A stretch of DNA of 64,000 bases from Ascaphus truei (Eukaryota; Chordata; Amphibia; Anura; Ascaphidae): contig CM071587.1 of the NCBI GenBank assembly GCA_036426205.1, positions 186,001-250,000 on the forward strand, read 5' to 3'. Below, piece by piece: positions 37,806 through 47,807 of this stretch. The position numbers and the translations under genes are program-made. The notes under the pieces were generated by a model. That model did no database searches. It worked only from the letters and a program-made list of their open reading frames with translations, and was not told the DNA's origin. How positions within the stretch are numbered: position 1 is the stretch's first letter; each line of letters opens with the position of its first letter.

Positions 37806-40085
37806 CCATTTCCTCTTTACTGATTTCTTAGGAATTTTGGTTTCCCCATGTCTGAAGCTATGGCTCCCACTTTGAAAACAGTCTTGATCAATAAATGTGA
37901 ACACAGTACCACTGATTCCTCAGAGTTTCTCAAGGCTAAGAGAAAGAAGAAAAAGAAGGGTGTCTGTTCAATTATAGTAGAAGTTGCAGAAGGAATTAAG
38001 GATGAAACTTCAACATCAGGAATGCCTGTGTTAGAAAGGGACAGAGATTTGCTGCAGCCTATGGCGACCAGCAGAATCGTTCCAGGAGTAGTGGAAAAGA
38101 AAGAGGATGCCCTTAAACAAGGTAAAGATGCCTTAACTCAGGCACTTCAATCCGCAGGGAAAGAGATTGATTGCCTCTACGGACAACTAGATAAAGAGCA
38201 AGAGGCCAAGGCTGCACTACAAAAATGTCTGTCCTCAGCTTTTGCTAAATGTGTTTTACAGGAGAAAGAAAAGCATCAGTTGGAGAGCGACATAGTGATC
38301 ATGTAAAGTAAGCTGGAGATGGCATACACCGATGCTGCCAAGAACCAGAGCTCCATTGAACACCTTAATACACCACTGGAAATCTCTCTGGAAAGGAATT
38401 TCATGATCTTAGAACAGAGATGGAAGCCTCTCGGAAGGAGTGATGTTCTGTGAGCGAGACCTTCAATAGTGGTTTTGAAACTGTAAACCAAAAGTTAAAT
38501 GACCTCTCCGTCCAAGCTATCGAACGAGAAAAGGATGAATTAGAATTAGAAATTAGAATCCATGAATTAGAAAAGGAGAAGATACTATTGATAGAAGAAA
38601 AGTCAAGGATGCAATTAGCACTGGAAGAAGCAGATGGTGCCTTGGAAAAAGAAAAGGATCAGTTGTAGATTGACAGGGTGATCTTGTCAAGTCAGCTGGA
38701 GAAGGCATACACTGATTCTGCCCAGGGCCAGATTTTCATGGATCAAGTTTGCGCAGCGCTGGAAGCGTCTTAGAAAGAAGTTCACAGGCTTAGTACCAAG
38801 CTGGAACACTCTCACAAGGAAGGCCACAGTCTAATCACAGAGCTGTGTACAGTGAGGGATGTCTATGAAATGGTCCCAAAGGACATAGAGTCAGTGTAGA
38901 AAGAGAACACAAACCTGAAAGAAGAGGTTATGAATCTGACTAGTCAGGTCAGTGGAGAGACTGAGAACCTTCACCAAGCCCAAAAAGTAAAGAAACAATT
39001 GGCAAAGGAAACTTTACCGGCAGTACTGCTGAATGCAGAGAGAGTGCTGGAAGAAGTACGTTCTCCCTGGAGCAGCGCACACAAGCAGAAAACATTGTAC
39101 AGAGACAGCTGCAAGAACTGCATGCGAGTCTGCAGGATGCCAAGGAGAAACAGGTGAATGCTGAGGAGAAGTAGCGAGTTCTGAAGGAAGAAAGTATCCA
39201 GACTGCTGACGAAGTAAAAAGGCTTCAGGAGCATTTGAATACCCAATGTGTCCCCAGAGAGCAGCATGAGGAGCTGAAGGCCACACTGAGCATAACCAGA
39301 ACCTTGCTGGAGGAGGAGCCTAGAGGCCAGGTTTCTCTATATGAGAGGAAGCATAATTCGGTCCAAAAATGGAAGCAAGAGCTAGAGGAGCAGAGACACT
39401 GCTCCATCCCCAACAGTCAGTACACCCAGGAGAAAGGAACCTGGAAAAGGCAAGCTGCTGGGACCCTTGCAAAGGAATTGGCAGAGCTCCAAAATGTAAT
39501 GAAGGATGCATGGAAGCAAGCTCAGAGAGAGAGCCCAGTGAAGAGATAAAGGCCTTGAGAGGAGAATTACAGGATGCATTCAAACAGGGGTCTCTCTCTG
39601 AGGAGTTGAACTTGCAGCAAAGTCTAGAAGTGGAAGAACTAAAGCTGGCAGCTGAACACACATCCCAGCAACTTACCCTGCTGCAGGCGCAGATCGCTGG
39701 GCTCAAGATACAGTTCGCCAAAAAGGAAGAGAGATAGGCGGTGTCCGTCCGTCAAGTGGCTGGCCTAACACTGCACTATCAGGTCAAAATGGCCGATGCC
39801 TGCGAATTTCTGGTCCACAATGCTCGTGAGAAGGCCCGGCTGCAGCTGGAGCTGGACAAGGTCCAGGAGGAGTACCGGAAGCTGCAAGTCAGAAATAAAG
39901 AAAAGAAGACACAGTTAAGCCTTGCTCTGAGTCAGCTGGGAGATCTGGAATCGCGACTCAATTCCAAAGAAGCTGAACTGGAAACTGCATTGAGTCAGAA
40001 AAGAAATGGAGAAGGACAGCTTCAAGAACTGAAAACTCAAATAGCTGGTCTTAAATTCTCATTTAGTGATACCACTGTTGCTTAA
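37806..40085 (+). pseudogene. Coiled-coil protein copy B, long but frameshifted
   Basis: It starts with the same MSEAMAPTLKTVL as copy A (ATG at 37848) and is about 90-95 percent alike for 450 bp, then goes on for another 1.7 kb: LELEIRIHELEKEKILLIEE and [17 protein letters not shown] (38450-38668); QEQHEELKATLS-like (39235-39549); KAELETALSQ-like end (39741-40085) with ARLQLELDKVQEEYRKLQVR. Stops at 38306, 38668, 39157 and 39735 and several shifts break it. The whole is predicted as a long coiled coil. No retroviral pol domain is present. The parent gene is not recognised. Confidence 0.65.
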
Positions 40086-40259
40086 CCCTGCTTGTGACCC
40101 TGACCAGACTACCTGCAGCTTGCCTCCGACGTCTGCTTGTGACCCCGACCACGCTACTTGCCGCCTGCCTCCGACCTCAGCCTGTGATCCCAACAATCCT
40201 TGCCTCACCTGCTGTACTGGCCACCGAGGTTCTACGTGTTCCTGGAGACCCCCGTGACA
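40075..40259. repeat. Direct repeat flanking the coiled-coil block, right
   Basis: It is the partner of 33619-33804 and starts CTGTTGCTTAACCC and ends CCCGTGACA. It follows directly on the end of coiled-coil copy B. The LINE frame resumes right after it. Confidence 0.85.
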
Positions 40260-40769
40260 ATCGCACAGCAGATGCTAATGCCAATTATCAACTATGGGGA
40301 CATAGTATACGGCTTGTCACCCCAAACCCACCTTAACAAACTTGATACCCTCAACAATTCAATATGCCATTTTGTTCTCAAATGCAAATACAACACACAC
40401 AACTGTGAAATGCTCAAAGAACTAGATTGGTCATCACTTGAGTCTAGGCGCAAAGTTCATCTTTCCTGTCTTCCCTTACATTTTTGGCAAGCTACCTGTC
40501 TACATGAACAAGCTCCTCACCCCTACCACATGCAGCACTTTTCATCTGAGATCTGACTCCAAAAGACTGTTCATGGTCCCAAGGTTCAGCAAAGTATCCG
40601 GCCTCTCCTCCTTCTCTTGCCGTGCACCTCAAAACTGGAACAATCTACCGGAGACTCTGACAGCCACCAGTCTAAATTCTTTCATAACTAAAGCTGTCTC
40701 ACATTTTAATCTGGTCTGTAACTGTTACATATGCCTATAATATATATTATCTTTAACTGTACATAAAAT
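40260..40769 (+). mobile_element. L2/CR1-clade LINE, ORF2 part 2 (C-terminal end)
   Basis: The frame reads PIINYGDIVYGLSPQTHLNK, then CEMLKELDWSSLESRRKVHL and, after a frameshift, VSGLSSFSCRAPQNWNNLPE, the usual C-terminal part of this LINE clade. The RT core between part 1 and this part is missing. The 3' UTR is split by the foldback transposon at 40770. Confidence 0.85.
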
Positions 40770-41099
40770 GGGAGCTATGCACTAAGCAGTGATAAGTCGT
40801 TTTAAGAGTGCAAAGTGCTCTTAGAACGTGAAGTTCCGCCGAGCACTATTCACGAAGCCGCGCAAACAGGCACTTTGTGCTCTAAAACTGACGTTTTCCT
40901 GGAAATTTTTCAAACTCCAACTTTGCTCGTACGATGAGCTGTTTGCCCTGAATCCTGCCCTTCTGTGGGATTCCGTAAGCAACGCAAACTTATCGTACGT
41001 GAAAGTTGCGCTGAATAAAGCTCACCAGCTAAAGGCAGGTGATAAAAAAAGCAGGACTTAGAAAAAATTCTTTGTTTACCTTTTTGCAGGCACAAAACC

Positions 41100-41230
41100 C
41101 ATACAACAGGCCGGCGGGTGTCCCCGGCTAACCCCGCTGGTGTCCCCAAGGGAGGCCGGGGGTCACGTGGGTGTCCCCGGCTGACCCCGCGGCCATCCCG
41201 GGGTCCCCGCGGCCGTCCCGGGGTACCCGC
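41100..41230. repeat. CpG-rich GTCCCCG repeat inside the foldback element
   Basis: Short units such as GTGTCCCCGGCTGACCCCGC and GCCGTCCCGGGG give a local GC peak in otherwise AT-rich DNA. Confidence 0.75.
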
Positions 41231-41290
41231 GGGCCTGCGGTACCAATGCTGTGCCTACAAAAATACTAAACATTATTTCTAACTAAATAC

Positions 41291-42224
41291 ACCCCCCTAA
41301 CACATACAGTACAATAATGTGCAAAATAACTATTATCCAGATATGGATAATAGATTATTTGCTCATTATTAAACACTGCATTAGCATACCTAAATAAAGT
41401 AAATAAATACAGTAGCCAGCTAATCCAATGAATACAAGCAGTAACAACATCAACAATTAATTAATTAAACCATTAACCAATTAAACCAATTAATTCCTAA
41501 ACCAACTCAAAATGAATAGTAACACTAACCAATCAAACCAATGAATTACTACAACATTAATGAATGTAAACATTAAAAGACAAAGAAATACATTCAAACA
41601 ATATCTGAAATAACCATAAAACGCATTAGCTAACATAATACAACATTAACTACAAACGAACACCAATCGCAAACATTTTATTACCATTAAGCAGGAAAAA
41701 AACAAACAATCACATCCACATAAGAAACTGACATTAAAAAAAACAACAGCAACGGCTTGGTATTGCTGTTGGTATTTTTAATTTCAGTTTCTTATGTGGA
41801 TGTGATTGTTTGTTTTTTTCCTGCTTAATGGTAATAAAATGTTTGCGATTGGTGTTCGTTTGTAGTTAATGTTGTATTATGTTAGCTAATGCGTTTTATG
41901 GTTCTTTCAGATATTGTTTGAATGTATTTCTTTGTCTTTTAATGTTTACATTCATTAATATTGTAGTAATTCATTGGTTTGATTCGTTAGTGTTACTATT
42001 CATTTTGGTTTAGGAATTAATTGGTTTCATTGGTTAATGATTTAATTAATTCATTGTTGATGTTGTTACTGCTTGTATTGATTGGATTAGCTGGCTACTG
42101 TTTTTATTTACTTTATTTAGGTATGCTAATGCAGTGTTTAATAATGGGCAAATAATCTATTATCCATATCTGGATAATAGTAATTTTGCACATTATTGTA
42201 CTGTATGTGTTAGGGCGGAGGGGG
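41291..42224. repeat. Near-perfect 0.93-kb palindrome
   Basis: The left arm (41291-41752) is the reverse complement of the right arm (41763-42224), with a 10-bp loop and few mismatches by eye. Paired landmarks: CACATCCACATAAGAAACTG with CAGTTTCTTATGTGGATGTG, and TATTATCCAGATATGGATAA with its partner near 42170. It has no coding capacity. Confidence 0.9.
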
Positions 42225-42795
42225 GGGGGGGTCTTGTATTGATGTTTGTTAAATCTTTTTTTTTAATATACATGTGTTTCATAGTGTAGATGTGCAGGTG
42301 GTCTCCGGAGCTGAACCGCATTTGTTTCAGGTCCGAGGACCCCCTACTTCAGGAGATACAGGCCCCGTTATGTGACCGGGACATTGAAATTCTGCAGGGG
42401 ATACCGGCATCCCATAATGGGGCCTGTATTTCCTGAAGTAGGGGGTCCTCGGACCTGAAACCAATGCTGTTCAGCTCCAGACACCCCCTGCTCATGTACA
42501 CTATTATTAAAATGTATTTATTTAGTGTACGATCGCCTGTAACAGCCTTGCATGGAGATGCAGAATCTCCATGCAAATGTCACAGGCGGCTTATTTTTCT
42601 ATCAGCTAGTGTACGGGAAGTTTCATTGCGCTAGCAGAGGGAAAAAGCATTGCACGCACGATAAGCCAGTTTTGGGCACGTCCGATAGAAAATGGGCTGA
42701 GGGCCTTAGTGAATTGCGCCGCCGGCTTCATTTTTTATCGGACGTGCTAATTTTTCAGGCCGGCGCGAAAGCTCAGAGCTTAGTGCATAGCCCCC

Positions 42796-42960
42796 AATGT
42801 CTTGTATATAATGTATAACCCTGCTCACTTATGTAACTATGTTTTTGTAACCATGTATTATTTCTCATCGTAACTCTATGCCCAGGACATACTTGAAAAT
42901 GAGAGGTAACTCTCAATGTATTCATTTCTGGTAAAACATTTTTATAAATAAATTTACCCA
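42796..42960 (+). mobile_element. L2/CR1-clade LINE, 3' UTR tail
   Basis: It includes CCCAGGACATACTTGAAAAT, GAGAGGTAACTCTCAATGTA and ends in TTTTATAAATAAAT. I know this 3' end from amphibian LINE copies. It is followed by the right 12-bp target duplication. Confidence 0.8.
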
Positions 42961-42973
42961 CCTCTGCATATTC

Positions 42974-43540
42974 TGGCTTGGGGCTCTTAATATAGAGCAT
43001 CTATTGCTTTCATGAAGTAGCCCCCAAAGTTGAATGTTGCTAGGGTCAACTTTAAGTACTGCAACACTACCCTGTCGAATGCATTTTCAGCGTCAAGCGT
43101 AAGTACCACAAGAGGGTTATGACTGATCTTAGCATTATGGATTTTGTTGATAGTCCTTTGCATATTATCAGGTGCTTGTCTATACAATATAATTCCTACC
43201 TGATAAATCAGGTTCAGTAAGAGCTTATTCACTCTGTTCGCCAGTATGTTTGTGAGGACCTTAATGTATGTGTTGATTGAGGATATTGGCCTGTAATTTG
43301 AACATACAGTAGTGTGGAGTCCTTGTCTGGTTTGTGTATCAGAGCTGTATTTGCCTGGGGCATTTCTGTTAAGAATTTTGTTAAACATTTTAGCTATATA
43401 AAAGGATAGGATTTCTTTACATTTTTCATAATACAGATTAGTGAACCCGTCGGATCCTGGAGATTTGATCGTCTCTTTCACCTCCTATGTCGTCATGGGT
43501 TTGTTTAGTGAATCTACTTTTGCCCTGGGGCAATAGCAGC
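42974..43540 (-). mobile_element. L1-type LINE, 5' part of the same split element
   Basis: The minus strand reads EVKETIKSPGSDGFTNLYYE, then SNYRPISSINTYIKVLTNIL, then VVLTLDAENAFDRV: RT motifs 0-A in order, with DAENAFDRV as motif A. It runs into SPKP at the insertion point, and the reading continues at 32359 as PLANAFRMN, so the two parts belong together. About 40 residues of RT between these seem to have been missing already. Confidence 0.8.
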
Positions 43541-43545
43541 GTCCT

Positions 43546-44925
43546 CCTTTAAGAATGTAAATACTCTTGTGCTCTTGCAAGGGGTGTAACATAACATCAT
43601 ATTTGAAATATTTATTTTCGTCATGAACGTTTTTTTTTTTTTACCAAAATCCACATAAATATAATAATACAAATAATAGCATAATATAAGAATATTTATT
43701 TTTCTTTTACCAGCTCCCAAAGGGGGAGAGATCAAAAGCAGTGGTGCGGAAACTGGGGGTACCGTGGCAACGTGACATCACATGACCCCGCGGCGTTATC
43801 TGACATCAGAGCTGAGCGGGGGGGGGGGGGGGGGAGGTGCGGGCAGGGGGGGAGATCAGGCAGGGGGCGCAGGGGGTAAAGATTGCGCACCCTCTGTCAA
43901 GATGAAGAGTAGAAGGTAAGCGGCTCTTAAATGACCTGCCCCCCCCACCCTCCTCTGCCTCCACCCCAGTTTTCTAACCCCTTCACCCCCAGGGAGGTCA
44001 TGACACCCCTCCCCTTCAGGTCAGTCTGCTTTATATTTAATGCTGTTGTAGCCAGTCTCATGGTCTCCGGAGTTGCGGTCATGAAAACAAAAGTCTGCGG
44101 TGGCGTCAGCGTCCGCGTGGTGGTGGAGAAGAAATCAGCTTCATTCAAATAAATGGGACTAAAATCTTCTACAGCAAGGGGATGATGGATTCACAGTATG
44201 TGGAATAGGGGCCATACACTGTGTAATATGCTGCAGATGCTGCATGATAACTGGTCACATGTTCAACGCAGATTTTGGTAACTGGAAAGCTAAAAAAAAT
44301 AATGAGTTACGAATATATCACCCACGAGCCGTTTAAATCTTATACACATTACGGTGACACTGTATAATCCTTATTTGATCTCAACTTTGCATAGTGAGAT
44401 TTGGTCCATCTCTTCGATCTTCGGCAGAGACCTGTGTCCGGCAGAACTGGCACGATCGGCGCCCCCCGAAGAGACGATTTTACAATGTTACCAGATGATT
44501 GGAGACGGGGGTCACCTCAGGTGAATTCTCCAGCACTGTTCTCATGCATTTGTTGAATCCCTTCACGGTGTTTAGTGCATAGACAATTGTTAAGGACGGT
44601 TCATGTTACAGTCATTCCTAGAGGGCACCATGGGAGATTTGTGTGTAACACCGAGGAATTGAGAAGCTAAGAAGCAAGCATTACATCACTAATGAGATGT
44701 GAGCTCGGTGCAAAGCTGAGAGGGCCACCTGGTGACCATATCGTGTATGGATGAAGAGGAAAACCTCTCGTAGATTTGCTTGAGGCGTTTCCACTTTATG
44801 ACACGTGGAGTTATAATGTTACAATACAAGAAACATCTCCCATTCTCTGAAGCTCATGTCTGCTCGTCCCCATGTAACCCTGACATGTCTGCGTGTCTGT
44901 TACCCTCACATGCCTGCATGTCCCT
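43546..44925. other. Spacer with poly-G and possible MITE
   Basis: A poly-G run lies at 43819-43833. From 43930 to about 44220 the sequence is typical of a short non-coding repeat ('TCATGGTCTCCGGAGTTGC'). No gene is seen. Confidence 0.5.
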
Positions 44926-44926
44926 T

Positions 44927-46145
44927 GTGACGGGAGGGGGTAACCAGGCTATGCAATAAAGCCTGTTTTGGTTACCCCTGCTCCGTGTATAAGGGTCCAA
45001 GAGAGTTAGCTCTTGGGCTCAGTAACCTTGTACCATTCCAATGTACTGTATGAAATAAAAGTATTTTTTGTGCTTTTCCCTTTCCGGGCATTCAATCAAG
45101 CAGGGATTGCTAGGGTATGTGTTTCAAGGGGGGGTTTGCAGAAGAACCGTTGAGAGAATGTGCCTAGGAGGTTGGGGTCTTCAGTTGTTGGTTCCCCTAT
45201 AAATGTACCCGGGAATCATGCCTGATTCTCGGATACATGTAGGCATATTGTCCCGGCAATACGTCCCCTTGAAAATGCAAGCGCAACTCACCACTAGAGT
45301 ACCCTGCTTCAGCACAGCCCGGAAAGGAGAATGAGGCACAGGGATAAATATGTATTCCTGTAGCTGAGGGAATTGCTAGGATGAGGGGGTACCCGACCTA
45401 ACCCATAGGTGCCAGTAAGTTTGCTGGACATCGGAGTTCAAAATAGCCAGAAGATGCCCAGGTGTGAATAGCATTTGGTCAGCGGGGAAAGTCGGAGTAC
45501 AAGGTCCGGAGATAAATGGCAGTCCTTCAGGATGCCACTTGTTCTGCCAGACCTGGTGGAGCCTGCCCAGCGGGTGGCATTGGGATAGCCAGGGAGAGAG
45601 GTGGCAGGCTTGCGCATGTCTCTTGGCTATTTCGGATTTCCCACTGACCCGGCTTTTCTAGCCGGCTTGGCTCTGATTGTCTGCTTGGGAAAGGTCCCAC
45701 GCATGATTGGCTGTTCACTTTTGTGAATTAAACTGAAAATACTATAAGAATCGATGAACCAATCAAATTCGTAGTCTCCGGTAGTAAGAGCGCGGACGGG
45801 CTTTTCAAAGTTACTTCTGTGTGAAGAGTAGAGCAACCGGCTTCGATTTCGAGCCTGGAAAGTCTGCCCGCCAGAGTCTAAGTCCAGCTTTTTGGGACCA
45901 AGTTCTCAGAAACGAATGTAGTGGTTGCGACTGGGATTTTATGCCGATTTGCTTTCCAGGAGATTTGGACTACCTCGTGGTCAGGGGGGACCAAGTTCTC
46001 AGAAGAGAATGTAGTGGTGGCGTATGGAATTTTATGCCGATTTGGGTTCCAGGAGATTCCGGGCTAAGTCCTGGTCAGGGTAAAACTGGCAGTAGTCGAG
46101 TACAGTCAACCCACACTACTCCAAACAGTTTAGTTCTACTTTAGG
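44927..46145 (+). mobile_element. LTR-like block
   Basis: It starts TGTGACGGGAGGGGGTAACC. A TATA-like GTATAAGGG follows near 44985 and AATAAA near 45055. Two further tandem copies of about 95 bp (from 45895 and 45989, 'ACCAAGTTCTCAGAA') lie on the right. The combination suggests a decayed LTR, but no pair or interior gene is seen. Confidence 0.35.
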
Positions 46146-46295
46146 GTGTAATACAGTAGCTATACTCACACACCTGTCCGTTCCCCATGGCCCTAGACAA
46201 TAGGGGTTACTAGGTCATTAGTTTCCTGCAATCCATTAGCTAATTAGGCTTTGGCTACTATATGAATACCTCTCATAATCCTGCCATTGTGCCTT

Positions 46296-46480
46296 CTATC
46301 TAGGAAAAAACATATTCCAATTGTCTGTCTATCCTGATATCCTCCCCTACTGTGTATTTAGCTCTATCTAGGTAAAAACATATTCCAATTGTCTGTCTAT
46401 CCTGATATCCTCCCCTGCTGTGTATTTAGTTCTATCTAGGTAAAAACATATTCCAATTGTCTGTCTGTAAATCATCCCCC
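46296..46480. repeat. About 67-bp tandem repeat, 2.5 copies
   Basis: The unit TATCTAGGTAAAAACATATT, then CCAATTGTCTGTCTATCCTG and a stretch with TATCCTCCCC, occurs twice in full and once in part. Confidence 0.85.
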
Positions 46481-46685
46481 TAGTGTCTTAATTTAATTCA
46501 GCTTTCACACTTGTGCAGGGCAAGGCAAGGCAACACCCACCTTAAAAAAACCATTTGCTTTAACTACCCTCACATGTGCTAATTAAGTTTGTTGTGCCAA
46601 CCAGGTGACTTTCTAAAAGTATATAAGTAAACTCCTAACAGCCATTGCTGCTAGCAGCCATGCTTGTAAGCAGATATGCTTTTAA

Positions 46686-46930
46686 GTAGAAATGTTTCAA
46701 GTAGAATATGAAGTTTAAAAAGGAAGTTTCAAGTAGAATATGAAGTTTAAAAAGGAAGTTTCAAGTAGAATATGAAGTTTAAAAAGGAAGTTTCAAGTAG
46801 AATATGAAGTTTTAAAAGTCAAGTTTCAAGTAGAAGATGAAGTTTTAAAAGGAAGTTTTAAGTAGAATATGAAGTTTAAAAAGGAAGTGTTTCAAGTAGA
46901 ATGTATGAGATAGTTATAAAAAGGAAGTTC
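46686..46930. repeat. 32-bp minisatellite
   Basis: About seven copies of TTTCAAGTAGAATATGAAGT followed by TTAAAAAGGAAG are present, nearly identical in the middle and frayed at the edges. Confidence 0.9.
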
Positions 46931-47425
46931 AAAAAAAGTGGAAAAGTGGAGACCACCTTCTGTATTCCTGCTTTTTCATCTACGTTGGAAAAGAGGATAT
47001 CATCTATCTAAGGCGCCATCCCCACACTTAACTATTGCTGTGATGCTCTTTTTATTTTTTTATTTGCTGCAACCTCACTTATTTTCATTTATGCACTTCC
47101 TTCCACCAGTCTCCTTATGTCTCTAGAACAAAAATGTTTGTGATGCGTCAAAATCGTCAGAATTCCTCCAGACAGTAATAATATACTGGATAACATGAGA
47201 AAGTCCATGAATTATGTGGCAATTTGTCAGGTAAGGGCTAGGAGTCTAGTGAGGTCCACTTGACCATCCAGAAAGAAACCCCATGACGGCCCCTCCTAGT
47301 AACCAATAGGACGAATAAACAGGCACCGGTAATCATATACATATATGTGGGGCACTATGGCCCTTTACCTTGGTGCTAGCAGGACTCCTCGATATCCAGG
47401 GCGTCTTGTTCATCCAGGAGGTATG
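46931..47425. other. Spacer without recognised feature
   Basis: No gene or repeat structure is recognised. Confidence 0.5.
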
Positions 47426-47807
47426 CAGCAAGAAGAAGGGTGTGAGATGTGTAGCACTGCCGCAGTTTCCAGCTCTCAGTGAACCGGAAAAATGATGAGG
47501 TAAGCTTTCAATTGAACAACAGGTCAGGTTTTATGCAGGGTGGTGCAGCAAGGGACACAGGAGCACATAACAACGCACCTACGCGTTTCGTGCACTAGCA
47601 CTTTATCAAGGTATCACTTTCTTGATAAAGTGCCTAGTGCACGAAACGCTTAGGTGCGTTAGTTGTTGCTCCGTTGTCCCCTTGCTGCACACCCTGCAAT
47701 AAAACCTGACCTGTTGTTCAATTGAAAGCTTACCTCATCATTTTCCGGTTTCACTGAGAGCTGGAAACTGCGCATGTGCTAACATCTACACCCTTCTTCT
47801 TGCTCCT
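47426..47807. repeat. Inverted repeat (2 x 185 bp) with hammerhead-like hairpins
   Basis: Arms 47426-47610 and 47621-47807 are reverse complements with scattered differences; the loop is GTATCACTTT. Each arm has TTGATAAAGTGC(C)TAGTGC followed by ACGAAACGC: a short stem closed by CTAG and a GAAAC box. That resembles a decayed hammerhead of the kind in Penelope-element terminal repeats. It may be two such terminal repeats joined head to head. Confidence 0.7.

Larger units (their letters stand above)
40770..42795. mobile_element. 2.0-kb foldback DNA transposon, 3-bp target duplication
   Basis: Terminal inverted repeats GGGAGCTATGCACTAAGC (left) and GGGGGCTATGCACTAAGC (right, inverted) agree at 17 of 18 bases. 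AAT flanks both ends, and removing the element restores the LINE 3' UTR (ACATAAAATGTCTTG). GGG termini with a 3-bp duplication suggest PIF/Harbinger, though AAT is not the usual TWA. A 0.93-kb palindrome fills the centre. No transposase is present. Confidence 0.8.
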
